Below the pieces are notes generated by a model. It did no database searches. It was not told the origin of the DNA and saw only the letters and a list, made by a program, of their open reading frames with translations. A stretch of DNA of 34,359 nucleotides from assembly GCA_027067575.1 (NCBI GenBank), contig JAMOVQ010000115.1:1-34359 (forward strand), written 5' to 3'. Source of the DNA: Thermoanaerobaculia bacterium. Lineage in GTDB: Bacteria; Acidobacteriota; Thermoanaerobaculia; Thermoanaerobaculales; Sulfomarinibacteraceae. Position 1 is the stretch's first letter. Each line of letters opens with the position of its first letter. Below are positions 7,409 through 17,000 of this stretch, piece after piece. The translations under genes were made by a program, and so were the position numbers.

Positions 7409-8338
7409 CTACGGCCGGGCGAGGGGGAGCCAGCAGGCCGCCCGGCGGCCCGTTCCGGCCGGTGCCAGGGGGGGCGCCTGGCGGCAGCGGGGCGCCGCCT
7501 CGGAGCACCGGTCGAAGTACGGGCAGCCGTCCCTGGTCGCGCCGCCGGTGGAGGGTGGCGGGGGTTCGAGCATCGTCGTGGCCCGGACGAGGTCCCGGGT
7601 GTACGGATGGGCCGGCGCGTCGAGCACCGCGGCGGTGGGTCCTTCCTCCACGACCCGCCCGCGGTGGAGGACGACGAGGCGGCGGGTCAGCCGCCGGAGC
7701 GGCTCGAGCTCGTGGGAGACGAGGACGATCGACAGGGCCTCGTCCGCCGCGAGCCGTTCCAGGAGGTCGAGGATCCGGCCGCGGAGCGGGACGTCGAGGG
7801 CGGAGACCGGCTCGTCGAGGACGAGGAGCTCCGGTCCGGGCGCCAGGGCCCGGGCCAGGGCCACCCGCTGGCGCTGGCCGCCCGAGAGCTCGTGGGGACG
7901 GCGCGCGCCCGCGCCGGGCGGGAGCTCCACGACCTCGAGCAGCCGGGCCACCCGCTCCCGGCGCCAGGCGGGGGTCCCGATTCCGTGGGCGAGCAGCGGT
8001 TCCTCGACGGAGCGCCCGACGGGCAGGACGGGATCGAGGGAGGCCATGGGGTCCTGGGGGACGAGCTGGGCCCTCCGGCGCCACGCGCGGAGGAACCGGG
8101 CGGAGGCCCGGTGGAGGGGCCGCCCGTCGACCCGGACCGTTCCCGCGTCGGGGCGCTCCATCCCCAGGAGGAGCCTGACGAGAGTGGACTTCCCGGCGCC
8201 GGAGCCGCCGGCGATCCCGAGCGCCCCGCCCCGCCCGAGCACGAGGTCCACGCCGTCGAGGGCGCGGACGGCCGGACCCGAGCGGCCGCGCCGGTAGGTC
8301 CGGGCCAGCCGGCACGCCTCGACGAGGGGCGTGTTCAC
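7409..8338 (-). CDS. Oligopeptide/dipeptide-type ABC ATPase (DppF/OppF-like)
   Basis: A 309-aa cytoplasmic ATPase of the peptide/nickel importer class. Motifs: Walker A GGSGAGKST at residues 44-52, Q-loop VPQDPMASLDP, signature LSGGQRQRVALARAL, Walker B LLVLDEPVSALD, and the C-terminal oligo_HPY part with HPYTRDLV and a Cys-bearing tail (CPYFDRCSEAAPRC). The start is GTG at 8338, whose bases overlap the TGA of the DppD-like gene (GTGA), so the two ATPases are made in a coupled fashion. No permease or binding-protein gene is near. The transported substrate cannot be inferred. Confidence 0.88.
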   Translation of the reverse strand: MNTPLVEACRLARTYRRGRSGPAVRALDGVDLVLGRGGALGIAGGSGAGKSTLVRLLLGMERPDAGTVRVDGRPLHRASARFLRAWRRRAQLVPQDPMASLDPVLPVGRSVEEPLLAHGIGTPAWRRERVARLLEVVELPPGAGARRPHELSGGQRQRVALARALAPGPELLVLDEPVSALDVPLRGRILDLLERLAADEALSIVLVSHELEPLRRLTRRLVVLHRGRVVEEGPTAAVLDAPAHPYTRDLVRATTMLEPPPPSTGGATRDGCPYFDRCSEAAPRCRQAPPLAPAGTGRRAACWLPLARP

Positions 8339-9291
8339 GGAACCGTCCCCTTTGCGGCGGGCGGGCAGCGGAGGCCGCGTCCCTCCACCGGTGTCAGCGG
8401 CGGGTGGACCGTGGCGCACTCCGGCCGGGCGTGGGCGCACCGCGGCCGGAGGCGGCAGCCCGGCTCCCAGGCGCCCGGGGCCGGGGGCGGCAGCTCCGGG
8501 GCCGTCAGGGCGCCGGGCGAGCCGGTGAGGAACCGCGTGTACGGGTGGAGCGGCCGGCCGAGCACGGCCCCGGCCGGGCCGCTCTCCACGATCTCGCCGG
8601 CGTACAGGATCGCCACGTCGTCGGCGAGGCGCCGGGCCAGGCCGGTGTCGTGGGTCACCAGCAGAAGGGCGGCCCGCCGCTCCCTCCGCCACCGGACGAG
8701 ATGGCCGACGACCATGGCCCGCACCACGGGGTCGAGGGAGGCCGTGGGCTCGTCGGCCACCACGAGCTCCGGGTCCGGCAGGAGGGCGAGGGCCGTCACG
8801 ATCCGCTGCCGCTGCCCCCCGGAGAGCTGGTGGGGGTAGGCGCGGAGGATCGCCTCCGGACGGTCGAGCCCCAGCGAGCGGAGCAGCTCTGCCGCCCGGG
8901 CGTCGGCTTGGCGCCGGGGCGTCTGGTGGTGGACGAGGAGCACCTCGCGCAGCTGGAAGCCGACGGTGAACAACGGGTCGAGCGCCGTCTCCGGCTCCTG
9001 GAGGACGAGGCCGATCCGGCGGCCACGGATCCGGGCGAGCTCCCGTTCCGGAAGGCCGGCGAGCTCCACGTCCCCGAGGCGCACCGAGCCGGACAGCGTG
9101 GCCCCCGGGGGGGCCAGCCACGCCAGCGCCAGCGCGAGCAGGCTCTTCCCCGAGCCCGACTCGCCGAGGAGCGCCGTGATCCGGTCCCGGCCGATGGCGA
9201 GGTCCACCGGGCCGACGGCGGGGGCGGCTCCCCGGGCCGTCCGGACCGTGATCCTCAGGCCGGCGGTCCGGAGGAGCGGCTCATCCCCCAT
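8335..9291 (-). CDS. Oligopeptide/dipeptide-type ABC ATPase (DppD/OppD-like)
   Basis: The partner ATPase, 318 aa. Motifs: Walker A GESGSGKSL at residues 43-51, Q-loop LQEPETALDPLF, signature LSGGQRQRIVTALAL near 156-170, Walker B LVVADEPTASLD near 176-187, His switch VTHD, and the C-terminal oligo_HPY region with HPYTRFLTGS and GCRLRPRCAHARPEC, whose cysteines fit the iron-sulfur or structural cluster described for this family. The ATG at 9291 lies inside the end of the upstream gene (11-base overlap). Heterodimerisation with the next ATPase is expected. The membrane components that would complete a transporter are absent from this operon. Confidence 0.9.
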   Translation of the reverse strand: MGDEPLLRTAGLRITVRTARGAAPAVGPVDLAIGRDRITALLGESGSGKSLLALALAWLAPPGATLSGSVRLGDVELAGLPERELARIRGRRIGLVLQEPETALDPLFTVGFQLREVLLVHHQTPRRQADARAAELLRSLGLDRPEAILRAYPHQLSGGQRQRIVTALALLPDPELVVADEPTASLDPVVRAMVVGHLVRWRRERRAALLLVTHDTGLARRLADDVAILYAGEIVESGPAGAVLGRPLHPYTRFLTGSPGALTAPELPPPAPGAWEPGCRLRPRCAHARPECATVHPPLTPVEGRGLRCPPAAKGTVP

Positions 9292-10390
9292 GGCGGCGGA
9301 GGAGGAGGCGGACCGGCCCCGGCTCGAGGAGGTCGCCCAGGTGCCCCCGTGCGGGAGGCCGGCCCCAGCAGTGGGCGGCGTCGTCGTCGAGGTCGAGGAT
9401 CCCGTCGCCGTCGTCGCCGAGCAGGAGGTAGAGGTGTCCTCCGGCGTCGAGCACGTCGCCAGGCCGGACCTGGCGGCTCCAGGTGACGGGACCCCGGCCG
9501 GAGAGGATCCGCCCTCCGGCCAGGCGTGTCTGCGCCACCACGGGGAAGGAGGCGGGGTCGAGCGCGGGATCGCCGGCGATGGCGGTGCCGACGAACGTCG
9601 CGGAGGAGACGGCCACCCGGTCCCGGGCGAGCGCCGCCAGCCGGGCGGTCACGCCGTCCCCGGCGTCCGGCGGGGGTTCGAACCCGGGGAGGCCGAACAG
9701 CTCGCCCGCCTCGGGCCGGACCCCATCGGGAACCTCCCACGCGCGCATCACCGTGGCGATGCCCGGAGCGAGCGGGTCGGGACCGGCCGGTGAGGTTGCG
9801 GCCTGGAGCGGCGCCATGTCCGACGGGTCGGCCACGACCTCCACACGGGCCGCCAGCCGGAGGGTCCCCGGGCCGCCCGCCCGCGGCTGGTCCTCGGGGG
9901 CGAGGAAGTCGTCGTTGTGGGGTTCGGGCTCCCGGGCGGCGATGAGGTCCCGGCCCATCTCCGGAGCCAGGAACGTCCGGTACTCCAGGAGGTCGGCCTC
10001 CTCGCCGGGCGTCAGTTCGCCCCCGAGGTGGACGCTCTCCACCGTCATCCACAGCACCCGGACCGAGCGGTCGGCCTCGGGCCAGCCGGGCACCACCTCG
10101 TGGGGCAGGGGCGTCCCGCCGAGCTCGATCCGCTCCACGGGGGCGGTCCAGTACGACCCCTTGCCGCGGCGCTCGAGACGGAGCGCCACCGCGGCGGTGA
10201 ACGCCTCCCCCGGTCGGAGGTGGCGCACCCCGTCCCGGTACAGGGGATCGTCGGCCGTGGCCGTCACGACCCGGACCTCCTTCAGCACCGGGCGGAACGC
10301 CTGCCGGACCCTGCCGCCGAGGAACAGGGCGGCGATCACACCGACGATGGCGGCGGCGACGAGAACGGGGCGCAACGACTCCCTGACCAT
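9281..10390 (-). CDS. Unknown membrane-anchored exported protein preceding ABC ATPases
   Basis: I do not recognise this 369-aa protein. It has one N-terminal membrane segment (residues about 9-25, VLVAAAIVGVIAALFLGG) followed by a long extracytoplasmic domain without further hydrophobic helices, consistent with a signal anchor. The C-terminal part has an acidic DDGDGILDLDDDAAH stretch (near residue 330) that could bind a cation, then a Cys and a basic tail. The ATG at 10390 lies six nt below a TACAAT hexamer, which decides the start and predicts a leaderless message. Its end overlaps the DppD-like gene by 11 bases, so it belongs to the ABC operon. It could be an accessory or substrate-binding part of that unit; this is inference from position only. 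Confidence 0.75.
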   Translation of the reverse strand: MVRESLRPVLVAAAIVGVIAALFLGGRVRQAFRPVLKEVRVVTATADDPLYRDGVRHLRPGEAFTAAVALRLERRGKGSYWTAPVERIELGGTPLPHEVVPGWPEADRSVRVLWMTVESVHLGGELTPGEEADLLEYRTFLAPEMGRDLIAAREPEPHNDDFLAPEDQPRAGGPGTLRLAARVEVVADPSDMAPLQAATSPAGPDPLAPGIATVMRAWEVPDGVRPEAGELFGLPGFEPPPDAGDGVTARLAALARDRVAVSSATFVGTAIAGDPALDPASFPVVAQTRLAGGRILSGRGPVTWSRQVRPGDVLDAGGHLYLLLGDDGDGILDLDDDAAHCWGRPPARGHLGDLLEPGPVRLLLRRHGG

Positions 10391-10396
10391 GGTGTC

Positions 10397-10402
10397 ATTG
10401 TA
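10397..10402 (-). promoter_or_regulatory. -10-like hexamer for the unknown protein/ABC ATPase operon
   Basis: TACAAT on the minus strand ends six nt before the ATG at 10390. It lies back to back with a TACCAT hexamer (10432-10437) facing the other way. The whole divergent control region is therefore under 60 bp. Confidence 0.5.
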
Positions 10403-10427
10403 CCCGGGGGCGCGCCGTCGGGCTGCG

Positions 10428-13400
10428 GTGCTACCATCGCCCATCCGGCCCGGGGCCCACCCGGAGCCGGGGGAGGACGCCACGCGACGAGGAACGGTAC
10501 CGATCATCGCCCTGACCCTCGCGGCCGCCACGGCCGCGCCCCTTCCCGCCGGGACCCCGTCCGGCTGGGACGCCCGCTGCACGCGGCTGGTGGACGAGGC
10601 CGCGGCCGACGGCGTCGGCCCGTCCGACCTCCACCGGGTGCTCGCTGCCCTGGGATGGCGGGCGATGATGGACGATCGGCGCACCGCCGACGCCCTCCTC
10701 GACCGGCTGGCGGCCGCCGCGGACGATCCGCTGGTGGCGGGCGAGCTCCGCTCATGGCGGGCGCGGCTCGCCGTGGAGGAGGGCCGTCCCGAGGCGGCGC
10801 GGGAGCTGTTCCGGGCCGGCGGCGGGCTGGAGCGGTGGTGGGCCGCGGGGCCGTTCCCCGTGGAGGAGCTCGCGGACCTCGACGACGCCGCGCCGGTGCC
10901 GCCCGGCGGTCCGTGGCGCCGGGCGGCCGGGACCGACGCGACGGGGTGGGTGAACCTCGAGGGGATCGGGTGGCCGACGGAGCGGCAGATGCTCTACCTG
11001 GCTACCACCGTGGCCGTGGACGCCCGCACTGCCGTGGCGTTCCGTCTCGGGGCGGCGGGGGGCGCGAGGCTCTGGGTGGACGGCCGGCCGGTGCTCTCCA
11101 CGCCGCACCCCCTCGTCCGCGGCGAGGACCAGTTCGCCGGCGGGGCGTGGCTCGGTCCCGGACGCCACGTGGTGGTCGCCGCGGTGGGCGTGGAGCGCGG
11201 CGGATGGTGGTTCCGGCTGCGGCTGACGCGGCCCGACGGCGGTCCGCTGGCGGGCGTCCGCGAGCTGGACGTCGCCCCGGAGCCGCCCCCGGCCGCCCCG
11301 GCGGGACCGGCGCCGGAGGTTGCGACCCTGCGCGGTCTCCTCGAGGAGGCCGCGGCGCGGGGCGAGCCGGGAGCGCGGATCGCCCTGGCGGCCTTCCTGG
11401 TGGAGAGGCGTCCGGAGGCCGTGGGAAGCGGCGCCGAGCGGGCCGCCTGCCGCGAGGCCCGGGAGGAGGCGCCGGCGCTGGCGCGGTGGTTCGAGTGGCT
11501 GGTCACCGACGAGCCCGGGGAGCGGCGGGACCTGCTGCGCTGGATCGTCGCCGACGATCCGGGGTTCGTCCCGGCCCGGGTGGAGCTGGCCATGTGGCTG
11601 CACCGGCGGGGGCTCCACGAGGAGGCCCACGCGCTCGTGTCGGGGCCGGAGGCCCGGGGCGGCGCGGCGGCGGCCACGGCCCTCGACCTCGACGCCGACC
11701 TGTGGGGCGCCCTGGCCCTGCCGGAGTTGCAGCGCGCTGCGGCGCGGTTCCCCCGTTGCGTCCGCCTCCTGACGGTCCTGGCGAGGCGGGCGATGGACGG
11801 GGACCGGTGGGAGCTGGCCCGGCAGGCCGTCGATGCGCTGACGGACCTGGTGCCCGGCGCGCGCGGGACGCGGTCCCTCGCCGGCCGGCTCGCCGTGGCC
11901 TCGGGGGACCAGGACGGTCTGATGGCGTTGCTGGAGGGCCGCCTCCGGTCGGACCCCAACGACCTGGAGGCCCGGCTGCGCCTCGCCCGCCTGAAGATGG
12001 CGGCGGGCGACACGGCCGCGGCGGACCGGCTCCTGGGGCAGGGGACCGGGCGGTGTCCCGGCCACCCCCGCCTGACGATGGAGTACGCCGGCCTCCAGCA
12101 CCTCCTGGGGCACGACGGCGAGGCGGTCCGGCTGGCGCGCTCGGTGCTCGAGGCGCGGCCGCAGGACCGGCGGGCCCAGCGGTTCCTCGAGCTGCTGGGA
12201 TCGGGCGGCGAGGACCGTTCGTGGATCCTGGACGCCGCCGCCCTCCGGAGGATGGCGGAGAAGGCGGCGCCGGACGGGGCGTGGGTCCAGCTCCTCGACC
12301 ACCACGAGGTTCGGTTCCTGCCGGGCAACCTGACGGAGGAGCGGGTTCAGACGGTGTTCCTCGTCCGGGACCCCGACCGGTCGGACCCGCTGCGCCAGCG
12401 GACCATCGCCGTGGTCCCGGAGCGCCAGCGCCTCCGGGTGCTCGCGGCGCGGATCCTCCGCGGGTCCGGCGAGATCAGCGCCGAGCAGGGGGACACGCCG
12501 CGCCTCTCGGAACCGGAGTTCAACCTCTACTACGACACCCGGCTCAGGGTGTTGCGGTTTCCCCGGTTCGAGGCCGGGGACATCGTCGAGGTGACCTACC
12601 TCCTCAGCGAGACGGCGGAATCCAACGACACGGGGGCGTACCGGGGCGGGATCATCCTGCTGGCGGGGCCCGTGCCCGTGCTCCGGACCGAGGTGATCCT
12701 GGACGCGCCGTCCGGCGGGATGCCTGCGTGGGAGCTCGCCGGCACCGACCTCACCCCGGAGCGCGAGACGGTGGACGGGCGGGAACGGCTCCACTTCGTG
12801 TGGACGGACACGCCCGCCGTGCCGGCCGACATCCCGCCGCCGCCCCGGCTCGCGGTCACCCCCCACCTCGTCTACTCCACCCGGCCGGAGTGGGGCGACC
12901 TGGCGGCGTGGTACGAGCGGCACGTGGCGCCGCGCCTGCGCCCGTCCGAGGCCACCCGCACCCTCGCGGAGCGGCTGACCGCGTCGGCTGCGGCCCGCGA
13001 GGAGCGGATCCGGGCGCTGTACTCCTACGTGACCGACGAGATCCGGTACGTCGGCCTGGAGTTCGGGGAGCACCGGTTCCGGCCGTTCTCGCCGGACTGG
13101 GTCGTGCGCCACCGGATGGGCGACTGCAAGGACAAGGCGGCCCTCCTGGTGACGCTGCTCCGGGAGGTGGGGATCCCCGCGCGGATGGTGCTGCTCCGGA
13201 CGGCCGACCTCGGGCCGGTGGTCTCGCGGATGGCGCTCCTGGAGGACTTCAACCACGCCATCGCCTACCTGCCGGAGGACGACCTCTGGCTCGACGGCAC
13301 GGCCAGCGGGAACGACGCCCGTGCGCTGCCCGGCCTCGACCGGAACGCGTGGGCCCTCGTGGTGGACGGCGCGGGGTCCAGCCCCCGCACGACTCCCTCG

Positions 13401-14021
13401 GGGCCGGCGGGGGAGCGGGTGCTCCGGTTCGTGGTCGGGCGGGGGGACGGGACCGGCGCGGCGGTTCCCGTCTCGGTTTCCGAGCGGTCGACGGGGGATG
13501 CAGCGCTGGCGCTCCGGAACGTCCTGGCGGGATCCCAGGACCCCGCCCGGTTCGAGCGGTGGTTCCGGCGGTGGTTCCCCGGCGGCACGGTGGAGGGCCG
13601 GCCGGAGGCCGCGCTCGATCCCGGCCGCGACCCGGCCTCGGTGCGGATCGAGGGCACCGTACCTCTTCCGGCGATCCGGGCGGGACGCGGCCTCAGGGCG
13701 TACCCCGGCGTCCTGGAGCTCGAACGGACCCTGACGCCCACCGAGCAGCGGCGCTCGCCGCTCCTGGTGACGGCCCGCCCGCGGTTCCGCTGGTCCGTGG
13801 TGGTCGCCGCGGGTCCGGACGTGCCCCTGCCCGCGCCGGAACGGATCGAGACCGACCGCGTCCGGTTCACCCTCGACGTGGAGCGGACGGGAACGGGGTA
13901 CCGCGTGGACGGCGCCCTCGAGCTCGTGCCGGGGATGGTCCCGCCGGACCGTGTCCCGGCGTTCAGGGAGGCGCTGGGACGGGTGGAACGGGCCGTCGCC
14001 CAGCGGCTGGAGGTGCGGTGA
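10428..14021 (+). CDS. Secreted TPR/DUF3857/transglutaminase-like protein with intact triad
   Basis: About 1197 aa. A hydrophobic export segment (IIALTLAAATAAPLPAG) is followed by a beta-sandwich-like domain (WWAAGPFPVEEL onward), helical TPR-like repeats (about residues 280-600), a DUF3857 domain (from about 620) and a transglutaminase-like domain. Its GDCKDKAALL motif puts the nucleophile at Cys900, with His943 in FNHAIAYLP and Asp956 in LWLDGTA, so the catalytic triad looks complete. A C-terminal beta-rich part follows. The family acts in the periplasm or at the surface; substrates are generally unknown. The start is uncertain: GTG at 10428 is the nearest canonical codon, but promoter spacing would favour an ATC at 10443, and a GAGGAA site at 10489 sits before an ATC at 10503. 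The stop overlaps the next gene (TGATG). Confidence 0.82.
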   Translation: MLPSPIRPGAHPEPGEDATRRGTVPIIALTLAAATAAPLPAGTPSGWDARCTRLVDEAAADGVGPSDLHRVLAALGWRAMMDDRRTADALLDRLAAAADDPLVAGELRSWRARLAVEEGRPEAARELFRAGGGLERWWAAGPFPVEELADLDDAAPVPPGGPWRRAAGTDATGWVNLEGIGWPTERQMLYLATTVAVDARTAVAFRLGAAGGARLWVDGRPVLSTPHPLVRGEDQFAGGAWLGPGRHVVVAAVGVERGGWWFRLRLTRPDGGPLAGVRELDVAPEPPPAAPAGPAPEVATLRGLLEEAAARGEPGARIALAAFLVERRPEAVGSGAERAACREAREEAPALARWFEWLVTDEPGERRDLLRWIVADDPGFVPARVELAMWLHRRGLHEEAHALVSGPEARGGAAAATALDLDADLWGALALPELQRAAARFPRCVRLLTVLARRAMDGDRWELARQAVDALTDLVPGARGTRSLAGRLAVASGDQDGLMALLEGRLRSDPNDLEARLRLARLKMAAGDTAAADRLLGQGTGRCPGHPRLTMEYAGLQHLLGHDGEAVRLARSVLEARPQDRRAQRFLELLGSGGEDRSWILDAAALRRMAEKAAPDGAWVQLLDHHEVRFLPGNLTEERVQTVFLVRDPDRSDPLRQRTIAVVPERQRLRVLAARILRGSGEISAEQGDTPRLSEPEFNLYYDTRLRVLRFPRFEAGDIVEVTYLLSETAESNDTGAYRGGIILLAGPVPVLRTEVILDAPSGGMPAWELAGTDLTPERETVDGRERLHFVWTDTPAVPADIPPPPRLAVTPHLVYSTRPEWGDLAAWYERHVAPRLRPSEATRTLAERLTASAAAREERIRALYSYVTDEIRYVGLEFGEHRFRPFSPDWVVRHRMGDCKDKAALLVTLLREVGIPARMVLLRTADLGPVVSRMALLEDFNHAIAYLPEDDLWLDGTASGNDARALPGLDRNAWALVVDGAGSSPRTTPSGPAGERVLRFVVGRGDGTGAAVPVSVSERSTGDAALALRNVLAGSQDPARFERWFRRWFPGGTVEGRPEAALDPGRDPASVRIEGTVPLPAIRAGRGLRAYPGVLELERTLTPTEQRRSPLLVTARPRFRWSVVVAAGPDVPLPAPERIETDRVRFTLDVERTGTGYRVDGALELVPGMVPPDRVPAFREALGRVERAVAQRLEVR
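10432..10437 (+). promoter_or_regulatory. -10-like hexamer for the DUF3857/transglutaminase operon
   Basis: TACCAT lies on the plus strand in the divergent gap. The same hexamer precedes kdsC at a six-nt gap. Here a six-nt-type gap would end at an in-frame ATC (10443) rather than at a normal start codon, which makes the true start of this gene unclear. Confidence 0.35.
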
Positions 14022-17000
14022 TGCGCCGGATCGCCGTGTGGATGTTCGCAACCGTCCTCGCCGCGCCGGCCGTGCTGGCCGGCGACTGGACGGACCTGCT
14101 GCACGCCGACGCCGCGGGACGGCTGCCCGAGGCGCGCCGGATCGCCCTCCGGATCGTCGGGGACCGGCCGGACTCCCCAGAGGCCGTCGCGGCCGTGGGC
14201 TGGTGGCTGGACCGGCACCGCGTCCTGCCGGAGCCCGAGGCGATCCTCGAGGCGGCGCCGGCGTCGCCCCCGCCCGGACTCGCCTTCGTGCTGGGCACCC
14301 TGGCGGGCGTCCTCCACCACGTGCCCCCGCCGGGCACGCTTCCCACGGCGGAGCTCGCCGGCCCGTTCGGCAGCTTCGACCGGCTCGACCTCGACCGGCA
14401 CGTCTGGCCCGCCGACGACGGGCTCCCCCCGGTGGGGACGCGCTGGTCCCCGTCCGGTCGGCCGTTCCGGCTCGTGGTCCGGAGCGCGGACGGCTGGATC
14501 GCGCCGGGCTCCCCGATGCTCCAGACCGGCGTCTACCTGGCGGCCTGGACGTTCGGGGCGCCCTCGCCCGTGGACGGCTGGCTCGTGGTGGAGCTCGACG
14601 CCGACGCCGACGTGGAGCTGGACGGCGCCACCATCGCCAGGGCGCGGCCCATGGGGACGCTGGGGCCGCGGGTCCTGTGGTTCCGGGTCCACCTGGGGAC
14701 GGGAAGACACCGGCTCCGCGTGGCCATGGCCTCGGTGACCGTGCCCGCGGTCCGGGTGCGGTGGCTTTCTGCGGAGGGCGGCGCTCCGGGGCTGGAGACG
14801 GGCCGGGACGCCGGGACCGGAGCGCCGTGGACGAGCCGTGCGCACGGGGAGCTTCCCCCGGCCGAGGCGGCCCTCGGGGGCGGGGACGGTGGCCGGGAAG
14901 GCCACGAGCAGGCGCTGCTGGCGGCGGCACTGGCCGCCCTCCGGCAGTCGCCGCTGGAGGAGCGCCGGCACCTCGAAGCGGCGCTGGAGGTGCGGCCGGC
15001 CTCGAGGCTCGCCCACCTGGCGATGGCCCGGTTCTTCCTGACCCGGCCCACGGGCGCCGACGCAACCGTGGACTTCCGGCGGTGCCGGGAGCAGCTCGGG
15101 GACGCCGGGGACAGCGTGGGTGCGATGCTCCTCGAGCGCCGGCTCGACCTGCGGCAGAGACGGGGCGAGGACGCCGATGCGTTGCTCGACCGGCTGCTGG
15201 AGACCGCGCCGGACGATCCCCGGGTGATGGTCTCGGCCCTGGAGCGGGCGATCCGCAACCGGTGGAGCCGGGAGATCGTCGAGTCGCTGGACCGGCTCAC
15301 CGCGGCCCTGCCGGGCACCCCGACCCTGGTCGACCTCCAGCTGGACGGCCTCGACGCCCTGGACCGGCTCGGCGAGTACCGGCACCGGCTGGAGGCGCTG
15401 GCGGCGGTGGAGCCGCTCCACGACGGCCTCCTCGACCGGCTGCTCGACACCACCGCCCTCGAAGCGGCACTCGGCGTGGTGGAGGCGCGCCGCGTGGCGG
15501 GGGACGACCCGGACCTCGACCTCGAGCGGGTCCGCCTGCTGCTCGAGCTCGGACACCGGGCTGAGGCGCGGCGGGCGCTGGATGCGGCGCGCTCGCGGTG
15601 GGGCGACCTGTACCGGATCGACCAGCTCGCGATCCAGATCGCCGTGGACGGGACGGACCGGACGGCGGCCCGCGCGGCGCTCGATGCGGCGCTGACCCAC
15701 GCGCCCGCCAGCGTCGACCTGCGGACGCTCCTCTGGCGGTGGGGCGGTACGCCGTTCTTCGAGCGGTGGCGGACCGACGGCCTGGAGCTCGTGGAGAAGG
15801 CGCGCAGCTCGCCGCCGGAGGACGCCGACTCGGTTCTCGTGCTCGACCAGGCGGTGGAACGGGTGTTTCCTGACGGGTCGAGCCTCCACTACTACCACGG
15901 GATGACCCTGGCCCTGACCCCCCAGGGTGCCCGCCAGGCGGCGGTGCTCAACCTCCTCCCCGGCGCCGAGCTGCTCCGGGTCAGGATCCTCAAGAAGGAC
16001 GGGCGGGTCATCGTCCCGTCGGACCTCTCGGCCCAGCCCGGCGGCGCCCTCTCCGAGGTCAAGGCCGGCGACGTGGTGGAGCAGGAGTACGTGGCCGCCA
16101 TCGACCGGACCGGGGGCGCCATCCGGGGGCACATGTCGCCGTACATCTACCGGTTCGCCGACTCCGACAGGGCGTTCGGCCTCTCGGAGTACATCCTCCT
16201 CCACCCGCCGGACCTCGAGCTCGAGCTCGAGGGGAACCTGGACGGGGTCCAGCGGTCCGAATCGAAGGTGGGGGACCTCGTGGCGACCTCGTTCCGGGTG
16301 GACCAGGTCCCGCCGATCCCGCTCGAGCCGTTCTCGCCGCCCGCGCAGGAGCTCCTCCCGTGGGTGACCTACGGGTTCGGCGTCACGTGGGAGACCGTCG
16401 GGGACATCGTCCGGGACCGTGTGCTCGCGCTGATGCCGGGAAGCCCCGAGCTGACGGCGTGGAGCGAGCCCCTGCTGGCGGGACCCGCGTCGCTCGAGAG
16501 CCGGCTCCGGCGGCTCGTGGCCTCCCTCGTGGAGACCGTCGACCGCGGGAACGCCCTCCTCGACCCCTCGATGCCCGCCGGCGTCGCGTTCTCCCTCGGG
16601 CGGGGGAACCGCCTGGGGATCCTGCTGTCGGTGCTCCGGGAGAACGGCCTGGACACGGCGCTGGTGCTGACCCGCCCCCTGGCGTACGCCCGGACCCACC
16701 TCAAGGTGCCCGGGATGGACATCTTCGGCGTCCCGCTCCTCAGGGTCCGGCAGGCGGGCGAGACCGTCTGGATCGACCTGGCGGAAGAGACCGCCGGCGT
16801 GGGCCACATCCGGCCGGAGTTCCAGGGCAGCGACGGCCTGGTCCTCCCGATGACCGACCCGTCCGCGCCGTCGGGGTACCTTGAGACGCTGCCCCGGTTC
16901 CCGAACCCCGAGCTGGCCGAACGGCTCCGGCTCCAGGGCCGGATCGCCGCCGACGGGAGCGCCGACCTCGTGGTGGAGATCAACCTGCGCGGCCAGCGCG

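Noticed and set aside
9675-9684. GGTTCGAACC, like the T-arm of a tRNA
   Set aside because: It lies inside the coding sequence of the 369-aa membrane-anchored protein (PGFEPPPDAG), and no acceptor, D or anticodon arm fits around it.
10752-15065. Very long open frame on the minus strand opposite the transglutaminase genes
   Set aside because: The translation is low-complexity Arg/Pro/Gly/Ala-rich and antisense to well-supported domains; long antisense frames are expected at this GC content.
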